Positions 1 through 8,159 of a DNA stretch of 64,000 nt are shown here, piece after piece. Position 1 is the first letter of the stretch; the number at the start of each line of letters is the position of its first letter. The DNA comes from Anoxybacillus sp. J5B_2022. Its GTDB lineage: Bacteria; Bacillota; Bacilli; Bacillales; Anoxybacillaceae. The stretch lies in contig NZ_JAPSMC010000006.1 in the NCBI RefSeq assembly GCF_026847645.1, forward strand, positions 1-64,000, in the 5' to 3' direction. Position numbers and translations under genes: made by a program. Below the pieces are notes generated by a model. That model did not search any database, had not been told where the DNA came from, and saw only the letters and a list, made by a program, of their open reading frames with translations.

Positions 1-1343
1 CATTCGTATGTGCGTTCAACATTTTGCATTTTGTCGACTTTTTCTTCCATGCCAGTTTGCGTATTAATAAAAATTTGATACGTATCGTCTCCTAATGTGC
101 CTAAAAACTCATAGCAAAGCACTTCTTGATTGAGGTCGTTCGTAATGACGGATTGCCGTTCTTCCATCACTTTTACGTTCGGATTCAGCTTCGCCCTTGC
201 TTGTGCGAGCGAAAGCGCTGGCTTTGGAAACTGGTGAATCGGCGGAGACGCTAAGTAGTCGCGGGCGGAAAAGCCGACAATCGTTCCATCGTCGAGCGCA
301 ACTTTCATTTTAATCGCCTCTGGATAAATGCGAATCCCTTTTTCGTTCGTCACAAACGTCAATACTGCGACGTTATCATATTGTGCGCTGTCATAAAGCT
401 CAAGATTCGTAAAACGATGTTTCTTTAAAAATTCCATTCCTTTGATGCCCGCCTCATACAAGCTAATTGCTTGTTTTTTGATCGGGCGATTGTCCATCAC
501 CCAAATCGGATAGCCACCTTTTTCCGTAATGTCCATATACGTTTCCGTTTTCGTTTTCGGATCGTAAATCGTTAAACTGTAAAAACGCTCGTCGGCCCCT
601 TTGCCGCTACGAACGATTTTGATCGTTTCCGTTCCTTTTAGCCCTAAAAACGACTTCGCGACGTCTTTCGCTTCTCTTTTCGTGATTCGTTTCCCTTGCG
701 CTCGAATAAATCCTTTTTCTCGGTTTGTGATCGTGGTAAACGTCGGCGCAAAGTTCGCTCCCTCGGAAAACGATTGAACATCGTTTTCGACCGCTTTAAA
801 TCCATCAATGATCGTATTGTCGTTCGGACGGTTGTTCGTCGCTAAGGCGAGCTCGACATCCATCCAGCGCAAATGGTTTTTTAACACTAAATGCTGCACG
901 TTGCGAAGCTCGTTTTGAATATCTGCCGCTTTTTGGTAAAGTGTCTTCAATGTTTTATATTCTTCTTTTGTGAGCGGTTCTTTATCTAAATCGCGAACAG
1001 CGGTGCGGTAGCTGAACGCACCGATTTGCGACAAAAATTGCTGCGTTTTATTAAAAGGAAGAAGCGAGAGTGGCAGCTGCCCAACATCGGAATGCGCTTC
1101 GGCGGCGATGCGCCATACTTCGGCAAGCGCCGGCGATAAGGATGTTCTTGAATTCATCGCGAGCGTTGTGCCGATTTGGTCGTGCAACAAATCGATTTTG
1201 TACGTTAAATCGTGAAACGCCCGCTGATAATTATTTTCGGCATGTACTAAAATCGCGTTTTTTTCTTGGTGCTCGCGATACCCCCAATACGCCGTTCCGA
1301 CAATGCCAAGCGACAAAAAACCAATAAGCAACACCCGTAACAT
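1..1343 (-). CDS. ypeB: Germination protein YpeB (3' end cut by window edge)
   Basis: YpeB is needed for SleB to accumulate and stay inactive at the dormant spore inner membrane or cortex; it is degraded during germination. The reading frame is open from an ATG at 1341-1343 to the window edge, about 447 codons. The family is about 450 residues, so only the last few are missing. The N-terminus (MLRVLLIGFLSLGIVGTAYW) is a membrane anchor or uncleaved signal; the C-terminal half is PepSY-like in known YpeB proteins. A strong Shine-Dalgarno (AAAGGAAGGTGG) lies just before the ATG, 17 bp after the sleB stop, so the two genes form the usual sleB-ypeB operon. Identification rests on context and overall sequence; I am confident. 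Confidence 0.93.
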   Translation of the reverse strand, partial: MLRVLLIGFLSLGIVGTAYWGYREHQEKNAILVHAENNYQRAFHDLTYKIDLLHDQIGTTLAMNSRTSLSPALAEVWRIAAEAHSDVGQLPLSLLPFNKTQQFLSQIGAFSYRTAVRDLDKEPLTKEEYKTLKTLYQKAADIQNELRNVQHLVLKNHLRWMDVELALATNNRPNDNTIIDGFKAVENDVQSFSEGANFAPTFTTITNREKGFIRAQGKRITKREAKDVAKSFLGLKGTETIKIVRSGKGADERFYSLTIYDPKTKTETYMDITEKGGYPIWVMDNRPIKKQAISLYEAGIKGMEFLKKHRFTNLELYDSAQYDNVAVLTFVTNEKGIRIYPEAIKMKVALDDGTIVGFSARDYLASPPIHQFPKPALSLAQARAKLNPNVKVMEERQSVITNDLNQEVLCYEFLGTLGDDTYQIFINTQTGMEEKVDKMQNVERTYE

Positions 1344-1360
1344 ATTGACCACCTTCCTTT

Positions 1361-2164
1361 TTATTTGGAAAAAATATGCTTTCCGATTCGCTTAATTTGC
1401 GGCCGGCTCCAAATCCACCCGTTCGTTGCTGTATCCGGGTTAAAGTAGTAAATCGCCCCACCCGAAGGATCCCAACCGTTAATCGCATCAAGCACCGCTT
1501 TTTTCGCTGTTTCATTCGGCGTCAGCCAAATTTGTCCGTCAGCGACCGCTGTAAACGCTCCTGGTTGGAAAATAACGCCGGCAATACTATCTGGAAACGA
1601 CGGATGCTCGAGGCGGTTTAAAATGACCGCCGCCACCGCCACTTGCCCAATGTAAGGCTCCCCGCGCGCTTCGCCGTATACTGCGTTTGCCATCAATTGA
1701 ATATCATTTTGCGAAAATCCTTTTGGAATGTTTGTCGCTGTCACCTTTCTAGACGATGCAGCTTTTTGGTTTCGGCTCCCTTTTCGTTCCACCTGTTCGC
1801 TGAGCGGTTTGCCGCCGTAATGAGTAAACGAATTACCGTTTCGAATTTGCTCTTTCACAAATGATTCATAATATTTCGATACTTTTACGAGCTTTGCTTT
1901 CGTACTTTCACCGGCTAAACCGTCCACCGGAAGGCCAAATCGATATTGAAAATTGCGAAGCGCCCAATATGTACTCCAGCCGAAAACGCCATCAATTTTT
2001 CCATTGTAAAATCCGATATATTGTAACCGCGCCTGCAATTCAATGACATCATCACCAACCGCTCCGCGTTGAATCACTTGATTCGAAAACGCATGCGCTT
2101 CCTTTGCTGGCCATTCATATACTAGTAAACAAACAAGTAAACATGCAACGATTCGCCAACTCAT
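1361..2164 (-). CDS. sleB: Spore cortex-lytic enzyme SleB
   Basis: SleB is a germination-specific lytic transglycosylase that cuts the muramic-lactam-containing cortex peptidoglycan. The 267-residue protein has a signal peptide ending near AHA at residue 25, a peptidoglycan-binding domain at about residues 30-90 (GAVGDDVIELQARLQYIGFY), a variable linker, and a C-terminal hydrolase domain from about residue 150. The likely catalytic glutamate is E165 in VYGEARGEP. The ATG at 2162-2164 is preceded by GAAGGAGGG at good spacing. It is the promoter-proximal gene of the sleB-ypeB pair; in related Bacilli this operon is read in the forespore by SigG. Length and domain order are normal for the family. 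Confidence 0.96.
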   Translation of the reverse strand: MSWRIVACLLVCLLVYEWPAKEAHAFSNQVIQRGAVGDDVIELQARLQYIGFYNGKIDGVFGWSTYWALRNFQYRFGLPVDGLAGESTKAKLVKVSKYYESFVKEQIRNGNSFTHYGGKPLSEQVERKGSRNQKAASSRKVTATNIPKGFSQNDIQLMANAVYGEARGEPYIGQVAVAAVILNRLEHPSFPDSIAGVIFQPGAFTAVADGQIWLTPNETAKKAVLDAINGWDPSGGAIYYFNPDTATNGWIWSRPQIKRIGKHIFSK

Positions 2165-2283
2165 GTCTTATCCCTCCTTCAACAATATCATCTGTATTTT
2201 TCGCCTAAATTTCCTTTTTATACATACGAAAAGCAAGGGAAATGACGATCTAGAGCTTCAAAATTTTCTTACCTTTCAACAAA

Positions 2284-2326
2284 AAACCGATGCACGTCTC
2301 GCCTAAAGCAAGACATCCATCGGTTT
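2284..2326 (-). terminator. Rho-independent terminator after the TSUP permease gene
   Basis: AAACCGATG (2284-2292) pairs with CATCGGTTT (2318-2326), and an inner GTCT/AGAC stem shortens the loop. Read on the minus strand the hairpin is followed by a T-rich run (complement of the A tract at 2281-2286). It ends the transcript arriving from the gene at 2350-3117. Confidence 0.8.
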
Positions 2327-2349
2327 CATTGGATGAAGTTATTGGCCAT

Positions 2350-3117
2350 TTAAGATATTAGTTTTATACCGCTAATAATGATAATCCCTGCAATTACCGT
2401 GCGGAGAGGTTTAGTGGGAACTTTAGCGGACAAAGTGCTGCCAATAAGCACACCAGGAATCGATCCGACTAAAAGATTTCCCACTAAAGCATAGTTTACA
2501 CTCCCCGCATTCGCATGAAGCAACCCAGCAACAGATACTAATAGAAACGCGTGGGCAATATCCGTTCCAACTAATTCAGAAGCATTTAAGCGATAAAGAT
2601 ATAACATCGCGAGAGCAAATAACGATCCTGATCCAATCGAAGTCAACCCGACAATGAATCCAAAAACAGCACCAATAGCGATAGTTAATCCGCGTTTTTC
2701 TTCGATCGTTTTTAATTGCCAACGATTAGGTCTCAGCTTCTCATCAAAAAACGTACGAATTAAAATAGCGATTGAAACTAAAATAAGCACATACCCAAGC
2801 GCATGTTTAATAATCTGTTCTTGGTTATGAAATTCAGCCTCAAAAACACGTAGCATCCCAATCGCAGCAACAGCACTCGGAATACTTCCAATCGCGAGGT
2901 ATTTCACTAGCTGAAAATTAATCGTTTTTTGCCTCCAATGTTGAATGACTCCGAATAACTTTGTAACGGAATTATAGACAAGGTCCGTTCCCACTGCAAT
3001 CGATGGCTGGATCCCTATCATTACAAGAATAGGGGTTAAAAGCGCTGCTCCTCCTACACCTGTCAAACCGACTAAAAAGCCTACGAGCAATCCCATCATT
3101 GCCACACCAATACTCAT
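2350..3117 (-). CDS. TSUP (TauE/SafE) family membrane permease
   Basis: This 255-residue integral membrane protein has about seven or eight hydrophobic helices. Two related glycine-rich halves are typical of the TSUP family: GLLVGFLVGLTGVGGAALLTP near the N-terminus and AIGAVFGFIVGLTSIGSGSL near residue 150. Members move small sulfur-containing or organic anions such as sulfite, sulfate, taurine or sulfoacetate across the cytoplasmic membrane; the substrate here cannot be told from the sequence. The ATG is preceded by GAAAGGGG. The gene stands alone between sleB and prsW with its own terminator, so it is probably monocistronic. No sulfur-assimilation gene is adjacent to suggest a substrate. 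Confidence 0.85.
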   Translation of the reverse strand: MSIGVAMMGLLVGFLVGLTGVGGAALLTPILVMIGIQPSIAVGTDLVYNSVTKLFGVIQHWRQKTINFQLVKYLAIGSIPSAVAAIGMLRVFEAEFHNQEQIIKHALGYVLILVSIAILIRTFFDEKLRPNRWQLKTIEEKRGLTIAIGAVFGFIVGLTSIGSGSLFALAMLYLYRLNASELVGTDIAHAFLLVSVAGLLHANAGSVNYALVGNLLVGSIPGVLIGSTLSAKVPTKPLRTVIAGIIIISGIKLIS

Positions 3118-3223
3118 TGTTTTTCCCCTTTCTTTATATCCTACTAAATATATATGAATTATAGTATTTAACCACCTGTTTGTAAACGATTTTTTCTAAA
3201 TTTTTTCACTTTTGAAGCGATAT

Positions 3224-3252
3224 AAAAAGCCAAGCTTTACGCTTGGCTTTTT
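3224..3252 (-). terminator. Terminator overlapping the end of prsW
   Basis: A perfect 12-bp stem, AAAAAGCCAAGC (3224-3235) and GCTTGGCTTTTT (3241-3252), has the prsW TAA stop (3237-3239) inside its loop. The minus-strand T run is the complement of 3224-3228. The last codons of prsW therefore form half of the terminator. Confidence 0.9.
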
Positions 3253-3911
3253 ATGGAAGGAATAGCAACTCGAGCATCGATTCCCTTCGCTTGTTTCACT
3301 TTTCGCAATGCGATCCACCATAACATGAGCATGAACGGCACCATATAATACGCCCATTTTTCTTGCGTGAGCAAAATAACATCGTACGTGCCGTGCAAAA
3401 AAACTGGCAATAGAAAAGACAATACTAAATAAAGCTGTCTTCTTCCTTGAAATTTTGCCTTTCCCAGGTAAAAGCCCATCATCACCGCAAAAAGGGCGTG
3501 ACTGGAAACAGGTAAAAGCGCCCTTGTGACAGCAAACTCGACACCGTTAGCAAACAAATAAAGAATATTTTCAAGTGTGGCAAACCCGAGCGACACGCTG
3601 GCGCTATAAACGATGCCGTCATACGGTTCATCGAACTCCGGATGGTCAAAGATAAAAAAATAAACGACAAACCACTTCACAAACTCTTCTAACAACCCAG
3701 AAGAAAAAAACGCTTGCGCCCAGTCGGACGTGACAACTCCCTCTAGCTTTAGGACGTGCTGAATAAACATAATCGGAAACACGAGAATCGCGCCAAAAAC
3801 AAAGACACGCAACACGAGCGACAGCGGCTCGGCTTCATATTCATCTTTTAAATAAAAATAGCTGAGCAATGCTAACCCAGGTGCAATGCCGGCAGAAATA
3901 ATCGCAAACAT
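3237..3911 (-). CDS. prsW: Intramembrane metalloprotease PrsW
   Basis: PrsW carries out site-1 cleavage of the anti-sigma factor RsiW in B. subtilis, starting release of SigW under cell-envelope stress. The 224-residue protein is almost entirely membrane helices. It carries the PrsW signature glutamates E75-E76 followed by K79 (GLLEEFVKW), a conserved histidine in SSHALFAVMMG and the third motif FLHGTYDV near residue 172. Length is close to the 218 residues known for B. subtilis. The neighbour ypdA is also adjacent in B. subtilis. No sigW or rsiW lies in the window; the only ECF sigma and anti-sigma pair here is sigX-rsiX. Confidence 0.93.
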   Translation of the reverse strand: MFAIISAGIAPGLALLSYFYLKDEYEAEPLSLVLRVFVFGAILVFPIMFIQHVLKLEGVVTSDWAQAFFSSGLLEEFVKWFVVYFFIFDHPEFDEPYDGIVYSASVSLGFATLENILYLFANGVEFAVTRALLPVSSHALFAVMMGFYLGKAKFQGRRQLYLVLSFLLPVFLHGTYDVILLTQEKWAYYMVPFMLMLWWIALRKVKQAKGIDARVAIPSIKSQA

Positions 3912-4030
3912 ACAAATCCCCGTTTCCGTTTGTTTATTCTATGATACCATATGAGTATCTTCATTGAGAATGACCTTTTCGTGCCGTTCATGGAGGGAAA
4001 CAATACTCCAGAATTATAAAAAGATATCGC

Positions 4031-4060
4031 AAAAAGCCGATTAGCGCGGATTGGCTTTTT
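4031..4060 (-). terminator. Terminator at the end of ypdA
   Basis: AAAAAGCC (4031-4038) pairs with GGCTTTTT (4053-4060), with further partial pairing inside. The ypdA stop at 4041-4043 lies within the hairpin. Minus-strand T run from 4031-4035. Confidence 0.75.
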
Positions 4061-5021
4061 CCCGCTTCACGATGCAAGCGGCAATTTGTTCTCCGTGAAA
4101 ACGGCCATTTTCAATAAAAATTTCATTGGCGTTATTGCCAGCGGCAATGACACCAGCGATAAAAATGCCTGGAACGTTCGTTTCCATCGTTTCTGGATTA
4201 TAAACTGGTCGGCCCGTTTCCGCCTCAATGTCAACGCCCATCGTTTTTAAAAAGTCGTGGTCAGGGTGATATCCTGTCATCGCAAACACAAAATCGTTCT
4301 TTATTGATTTCACTTCATCGCCAACTCGATAAATAACCGCATCTTCTGTAATTTCTTGTACGCGCGCATTAAATTCCATTTGAATGACCCCTTGGCGCAC
4401 GAGCGCATCAAATTCCGGCAAAATCCACGGTTTAATGCTTGGAGAGTACGCGCTTCCGCGATACAATACGGTCACGCGTGCACCTGCTTTTACTAATTCA
4501 AGCGCAGCGTCAACGCTTGAATTTTTCCCGCCGATAACGACACAATCCGTATTGTAAAACGGATGGCCTTCTTTAAAATAGTGCGTCACTTTCGGCAAGT
4601 CTTCGCCGGGTACGTTCATATAGTTTGGATGATCGTAATAGCCGGTCGCAACAATGACGTACTTCGCTCGATACTCCCCTTTTGTCGTTTTCACGAAAAA
4701 CGTACCGTCTGTTTGTTTCGTGACTTGTTCTACTTTTTCAAACGTTTGGACGCGAATTTGTTTTCGTGTCACCACTTCGCGATAATAGACAAGCGCTTCA
4801 TTCCGTTTCGGTTTGCGACGCTCGGAAATAAACGGCACCCCACCGATTTCTAGCCGGTCGCTCGTGCTAAAAAACGTTTGGTGCGTCGGATAGCGGTAAA
4901 GCGAATGAACAATATTACCTTTTTCTATGACAAGCGGCTGATAGCCGACATCTTGCAGAGCAATCGCCGCCGCAAGCCCGCACGGTCCTCCGCCAACGAT
5001 AATGATTGGTTCGTATTTCAA
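4041..5021 (-). CDS. ypdA: Bacillithiol disulfide reductase YpdA (Bdr)
   Basis: This 326-residue FAD/NAD(P)H pyridine nucleotide oxidoreductase, of the YpdA/Bdr group, reduces oxidised bacillithiol (BSSB) and so helps reverse protein S-bacillithiolation. An FAD-binding motif (IIVGGGPCGLAAA, residues 7-19) opens the protein and a second dinucleotide fold is visible at VVIGGKNSSVDAALEL near residue 165. No CxxC redox pair is present, as expected for this group, which is thioredoxin-reductase-like but not a thioredoxin reductase. The start is a TTG at 5019-5021, chosen because GAGGGGG sits at proper spacing upstream and the Rossmann motif begins at once. It follows gudB with a terminator between them. 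Confidence 0.92.
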   Translation of the reverse strand: MKYEPIIIVGGGPCGLAAAIALQDVGYQPLVIEKGNIVHSLYRYPTHQTFFSTSDRLEIGGVPFISERRKPKRNEALVYYREVVTRKQIRVQTFEKVEQVTKQTDGTFFVKTTKGEYRAKYVIVATGYYDHPNYMNVPGEDLPKVTHYFKEGHPFYNTDCVVIGGKNSSVDAALELVKAGARVTVLYRGSAYSPSIKPWILPEFDALVRQGVIQMEFNARVQEITEDAVIYRVGDEVKSIKNDFVFAMTGYHPDHDFLKTMGVDIEAETGRPVYNPETMETNVPGIFIAGVIAAGNNANEIFIENGRFHGEQIAACIVKREKANPR

Positions 5022-5041
5022 GATGATTCCCCCTCATAACA

Positions 5042-5074
5042 AAAATCCCCTACCGTAACATGATAGGGGATTTT
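5042..5074 (-). terminator. Terminator between gudB and ypdA
   Basis: AAATCCCCTA and TAGGGGATTT form a strong stem with a T run on the minus strand (complement of 5041-5045). It ends the gudB transcript and separates it from ypdA. Confidence 0.88.
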
Positions 5075-5088
5075 ATCGTCGATTGCAA

Positions 5089-6366
5089 TTAAATCCAACC
5101 GCGGAAACGGCACGCTTCGGCCATTTTGCGGACGCCGACCATGTATGCGGCAAGGCGCATGTCGACACGGCGAGTTTGCGCTGTTTCGTACACGTTGTTG
5201 AACGCTTTCACCATCACTTTTTCTAACTTTTCTTCGACTTCTTCTTCCGACCAGTAATAGCCTTGATTGTTTTGCACCCACTCGAAATACGATACCGTTA
5301 CACCTCCAGCGCTAGCTAATACGTCTGGAACGATTAAAATGCCGCGCTGCGTTAAAATTTCCGTCGCTTCAAGCGTCGTCGGACCGTTCGCCGCTTCCAC
5401 GACGATTTTCGCCTTAATGTTGTGGGCGTTTTCTTCCGTAATTTGGTTTTCAATCGCTGCCGGAACTAAAATATCGCACTCAAGTTCGAGCAATTCTTTA
5501 TTCGTAATTGTATTTTTAAACAGCTTCGTGACCGTTCCGAAGCTGTCACGGCGATCAAGCAAGTAGTCAATATCCAACCCGTTCGGATCATAAAGCGCAC
5601 CATACGCATCAGAAATACCGATGACTTTCGCGCCGGCATCGTGCATAAACTTCGCCAAATAGCTGCCGGCATTTCCGAACCCTTGAACGACGACGCGAGC
5701 TCCTTCCAATTCAATGCCCCGCTTTTTCGCCGCTTCGCGAATGCAAATCGTTACCCCTTTGGCTGTTGCCGTTTCACGACCGTGTGATCCACCCAACACA
5801 AGCGGTTTTCCAGTAATAAATCCAGGCGAGTTAAACTCGTCAATGCGGCTATATTCATCCATCATCCATGCCATAATTTGCGAGTTCGTGAACACATCTG
5901 GCGCCGGAATGTCTTTCGTCGGGCCGACGATTTGGCTGATTGCGCGGACATAGCCGCGGCTGAGTCGCTCTAATTCACGGAATGACATGTTACGTGGATC
6001 GCAAACGATCCCGCCTTTTCCCCCGCCGTATGGCAAATCAACAATGCCGCATTTTAAGCTCATCCAAATCGATAGCGCTTTCACTTCGCGTTCTGTCACA
6101 TTTGGATGGAAACGAATGCCCCCTTTCGTTGGTCCAACCGCATCGTTATGTTGGGCACGGTAGCCGGTAAAAATTTTCACAGTACCGTCATCCATGCGTA
6201 TAGGAATTTTCACTGTCAGCATGCGAATCGGTTCTTTCAATAACTCGTATACCTCTTCTGGATATCCGAGCTTTTCCAACGCTCTATGTATGACGATTTG
6301 CGTTGCTTTTAAAACGTCGTGCTTCTCTTCATGCTTTTCCTCGCTCGTATGCTTGTCGGCTACCAT
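5089..6366 (-). CDS. gudB: NAD-specific glutamate dehydrogenase GudB
   Basis: GudB oxidatively deaminates glutamate to 2-oxoglutarate and ammonia in the cytosol. The 425-residue protein follows the B. subtilis GudB sequence almost without gaps: the KGGIRFHP and PYGGGKGGI substrate-binding segments with the catalytic lysine, the PAPDVFTNSQIMAWMMDEY stretch, the GFGNAGSYLAKF nucleotide-binding loop and the C-terminal KMAEACRFRGWI. The open frame extends upstream to 6390, but the ATG at 6364-6366 has a fine Shine-Dalgarno (GGGAGG, 7 nt away) and gives the N-terminus MVADKHTSEE expected for the family. It appears intact, without the inactivating duplication known from strain 168. Context (ypdA-gudB-ypbH) is as in B. 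subtilis. Confidence 0.97.
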   Translation of the reverse strand: MVADKHTSEEKHEEKHDVLKATQIVIHRALEKLGYPEEVYELLKEPIRMLTVKIPIRMDDGTVKIFTGYRAQHNDAVGPTKGGIRFHPNVTEREVKALSIWMSLKCGIVDLPYGGGKGGIVCDPRNMSFRELERLSRGYVRAISQIVGPTKDIPAPDVFTNSQIMAWMMDEYSRIDEFNSPGFITGKPLVLGGSHGRETATAKGVTICIREAAKKRGIELEGARVVVQGFGNAGSYLAKFMHDAGAKVIGISDAYGALYDPNGLDIDYLLDRRDSFGTVTKLFKNTITNKELLELECDILVPAAIENQITEENAHNIKAKIVVEAANGPTTLEATEILTQRGILIVPDVLASAGGVTVSYFEWVQNNQGYYWSEEEVEEKLEKVMVKAFNNVYETAQTRRVDMRLAAYMVGVRKMAEACRFRGWI

Positions 6367-6421
6367 ACGTAAACCTCCCATACAAATCACTTTATATGAT
6401 ATTGTCCACCTTTCATGTCAT

Positions 6422-6450
6422 AGTATACACCTTCCGTTTGGTTATGCAAA
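6422..6450 (-). promoter_or_regulatory. SigA-type promoter of gudB
   Basis: On the minus strand TTTGCA (complement of 6445-6450) is followed after 17 nt by TATACT (complement of 6422-6427), about 55 bp upstream of the gudB ATG. Both boxes are close to the vegetative consensus. Confidence 0.65.
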
Positions 6451-6572
6451 GCAAAAAAATCAATTTTTTTGCCGTTTTTTCGCTTTTGTAACCGTTTACA
6501 TCGTTTTCACATCAATGAATGTATCATTTTTCCTTTTATTATACATGTATGAATAATGTTTTCTAAAAAAAC

Positions 6573-6606
6573 AAAAAATCAGGTCCTTTTGCGAAAGAAC
6601 CTGATT
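6573..6606 (-). terminator. Terminator of ypbH
   Basis: AATCAGGT (6577-6584) pairs with ACCTGATT (6599-6606), extended inward by CTTT/AAAG. On the minus strand it is followed by a T run. It lies 9 bp after the ypbH stop. Confidence 0.85.
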
Positions 6607-6614
6607 GAAAAAAA

Positions 6615-7208
6615 TTAGCGGGCAGGAAAATAGCGAACAAGCTGCTCAATTGCGCGATCGTCCATTAGTTTTTTTCCATATTCCGCCACACGATGAATCG
6701 TGATCGTTGCCGGACTGCCGAACTCCGCCAAAATGGCGATAAAATCATCGGTCGCAATCGGCGGTTCTTCGGATACGTACAAGTAAAAGCGGCCGTTGTA
6801 CGAATACAGCGTGCCGTCTGCGCAGCCGATTGTCGACAGACGATGAGCTAACTGAATTACATCTTCAAACGTTTGAAATTCGTAAAATATATCTTCACTC
6901 TCATCGAGCGTGACTTGCATTTCGATATAGTCGTCATCAGCGAACTCCTCGTCGACGTCAAAATTTTGGTCTTCGCTCGTTACGATCACAACCATTCCCT
7001 GTGCCGGTAAAGAGTAGACTTCCACCGCAATCGAACCGTTCACTTCAAAGCCGAGTTCTTCGCTTGCTTCCTCGATCATGTCACGAAATAATTGCTGCAC
7101 CTTAAACGTGTCTTTCCATAAATCGTCTTTTGTCAAGCCGCGATCCATTAAATCGTCAAACGTGAGGAAAATTTTAATTTTGTTGTGGGTTAAGCGTTCT
7201 AGACGCAT
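6615..7208 (-). CDS. ypbH: MecA paralogue YpbH, Clp adaptor family
   Basis: The protein has 197 residues. It begins MRLERLTHNKIKIFLTFDDL, the MecA-family N-terminal domain that binds substrates, then an acidic linker (DVDEEFADDDY) and a C-terminal domain (about residues 105-197) that in MecA docks on ClpC. In B. subtilis the genomic position between gudB and ypbG belongs to ypbH, a MecA paralogue. A longer start (GTG at 7212-7214) overlaps the Shine-Dalgarno; the ATG at 7206-7208 has AGGAGG 7 nt upstream and is preferred. The role is probably adaptor for ClpCP-dependent degradation or refolding; whether it or another copy is the main MecA cannot be judged from this window. Confidence 0.88.
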   Translation of the reverse strand: MRLERLTHNKIKIFLTFDDLMDRGLTKDDLWKDTFKVQQLFRDMIEEASEELGFEVNGSIAVEVYSLPAQGMVVIVTSEDQNFDVDEEFADDDYIEMQVTLDESEDIFYEFQTFEDVIQLAHRLSTIGCADGTLYSYNGRFYLYVSEEPPIATDDFIAILAEFGSPATITIHRVAEYGKKLMDDRAIEQLVRYFPAR

Positions 7209-7331
7209 CAACACCCCTCCTTACCTACACAGCCATCTTCTTATGTTCATTGTATGAAAAAAACTGTAAATGGTTCTATTGTTATTATTGAGTTTACATC
7301 GTTTTGGGCCATTTAGACAAGCATAATATGC

Positions 7332-8159
7332 TTACAAATGCAGTTTTTTCTCCCATTCCGCTTGCGTCTTTCCGATATAACGCGGATGGGGTTCGGTCCC
7401 TTTTCCGACCAAACCGAGCGAAACGTTAGAAGCGCGTTGCTCAATCGCTGATAGCCATTGTTTCCCCTCGGTTGTCGTTACATCACACGCGAGCAAAAGA
7501 AACGACGGCCGAGTTTGCTCGATGGCCGCTAGTACATCCACTTCGGCCACGCACTCTCCAATGTAAAACACGTGAGAACCTTTTAGACAAAGATAGATGG
7601 AAACTAAAAGCAGTGGTAACGAATCGTTCTCCCCCGGCCCTACAACGACAAAAACGTTCTTGTCAGCAGAAACCGTTGAAAACGTCATAAGCATCATGCT
7701 CAGTTTAGCGGCTAAAAGCGAACGAACAAACTGGCGGTGAGCATTCGTCAACGTTCCGGTACGTTCCCATTGATCAAGATTAGCGAGAAACGCTGGAAAC
7801 AATTCGCCGACGACTTTCTCTAAACGATAGACGCTCATCCATTGATCCCACAGTTGTTGCAACTGCCGAGCATCAAATGAAGCAGCAGCCGGAAGACACG
7901 CCGTGAAACGCTCGTCCGCCTCTGCGCGCTCCCTTTCTGTTTCCAACAGTGCAACCGCTTGACGAACCGTTAGCCCTTCTTTCGTTTTGGCAACAATTTT
8001 TTGTAATAATTGTACTTGTTCATCTGTATATAGGCGATGGCCGGATTCGCTTCGCTGCGGAGCGATCATCTGATAACGACGCTCCCACATTCTTAGTGTT
8101 CCTGCCGGAATCCCTACCATCGCAGACACCGCTTTAATGTTATACTTCCCTTTTGTCAT
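7332..8159 (-). CDS. MerR-family regulator with a degenerate B12-binding-like domain
   Basis: Residues 1-72 are a MerR DNA-binding domain (NIKAVSAMVGIPAGTLRMWERRY, then the SGHRLYTDEQ wing). Residues 90-160 form a helical cap like that of CarH/LitR proteins, with H141 in a WERTGTLTNAHRQFVRSLL helix. Residues 165-270 look like the Rossmann domain that binds cobalamin in photoreceptor regulators, but the axial-ligand motif (usually G-E-x-H) reads PGENDSL at 175-181, without the histidine. It may therefore have lost cofactor binding. The gene overlaps the phosphoesterase gene by 20 bp and is the last of a three-gene operon. The target genes are unknown. The start is an ATG with GGAGGA 9 nt upstream. 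Confidence 0.82.
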   Translation of the reverse strand: MTKGKYNIKAVSAMVGIPAGTLRMWERRYQMIAPQRSESGHRLYTDEQVQLLQKIVAKTKEGLTVRQAVALLETERERAEADERFTACLPAAASFDARQLQQLWDQWMSVYRLEKVVGELFPAFLANLDQWERTGTLTNAHRQFVRSLLAAKLSMMLMTFSTVSADKNVFVVVGPGENDSLPLLLVSIYLCLKGSHVFYIGECVAEVDVLAAIEQTRPSFLLLACDVTTTEGKQWLSAIEQRASNVSLGLVGKGTEPHPRYIGKTQAEWEKKLHL

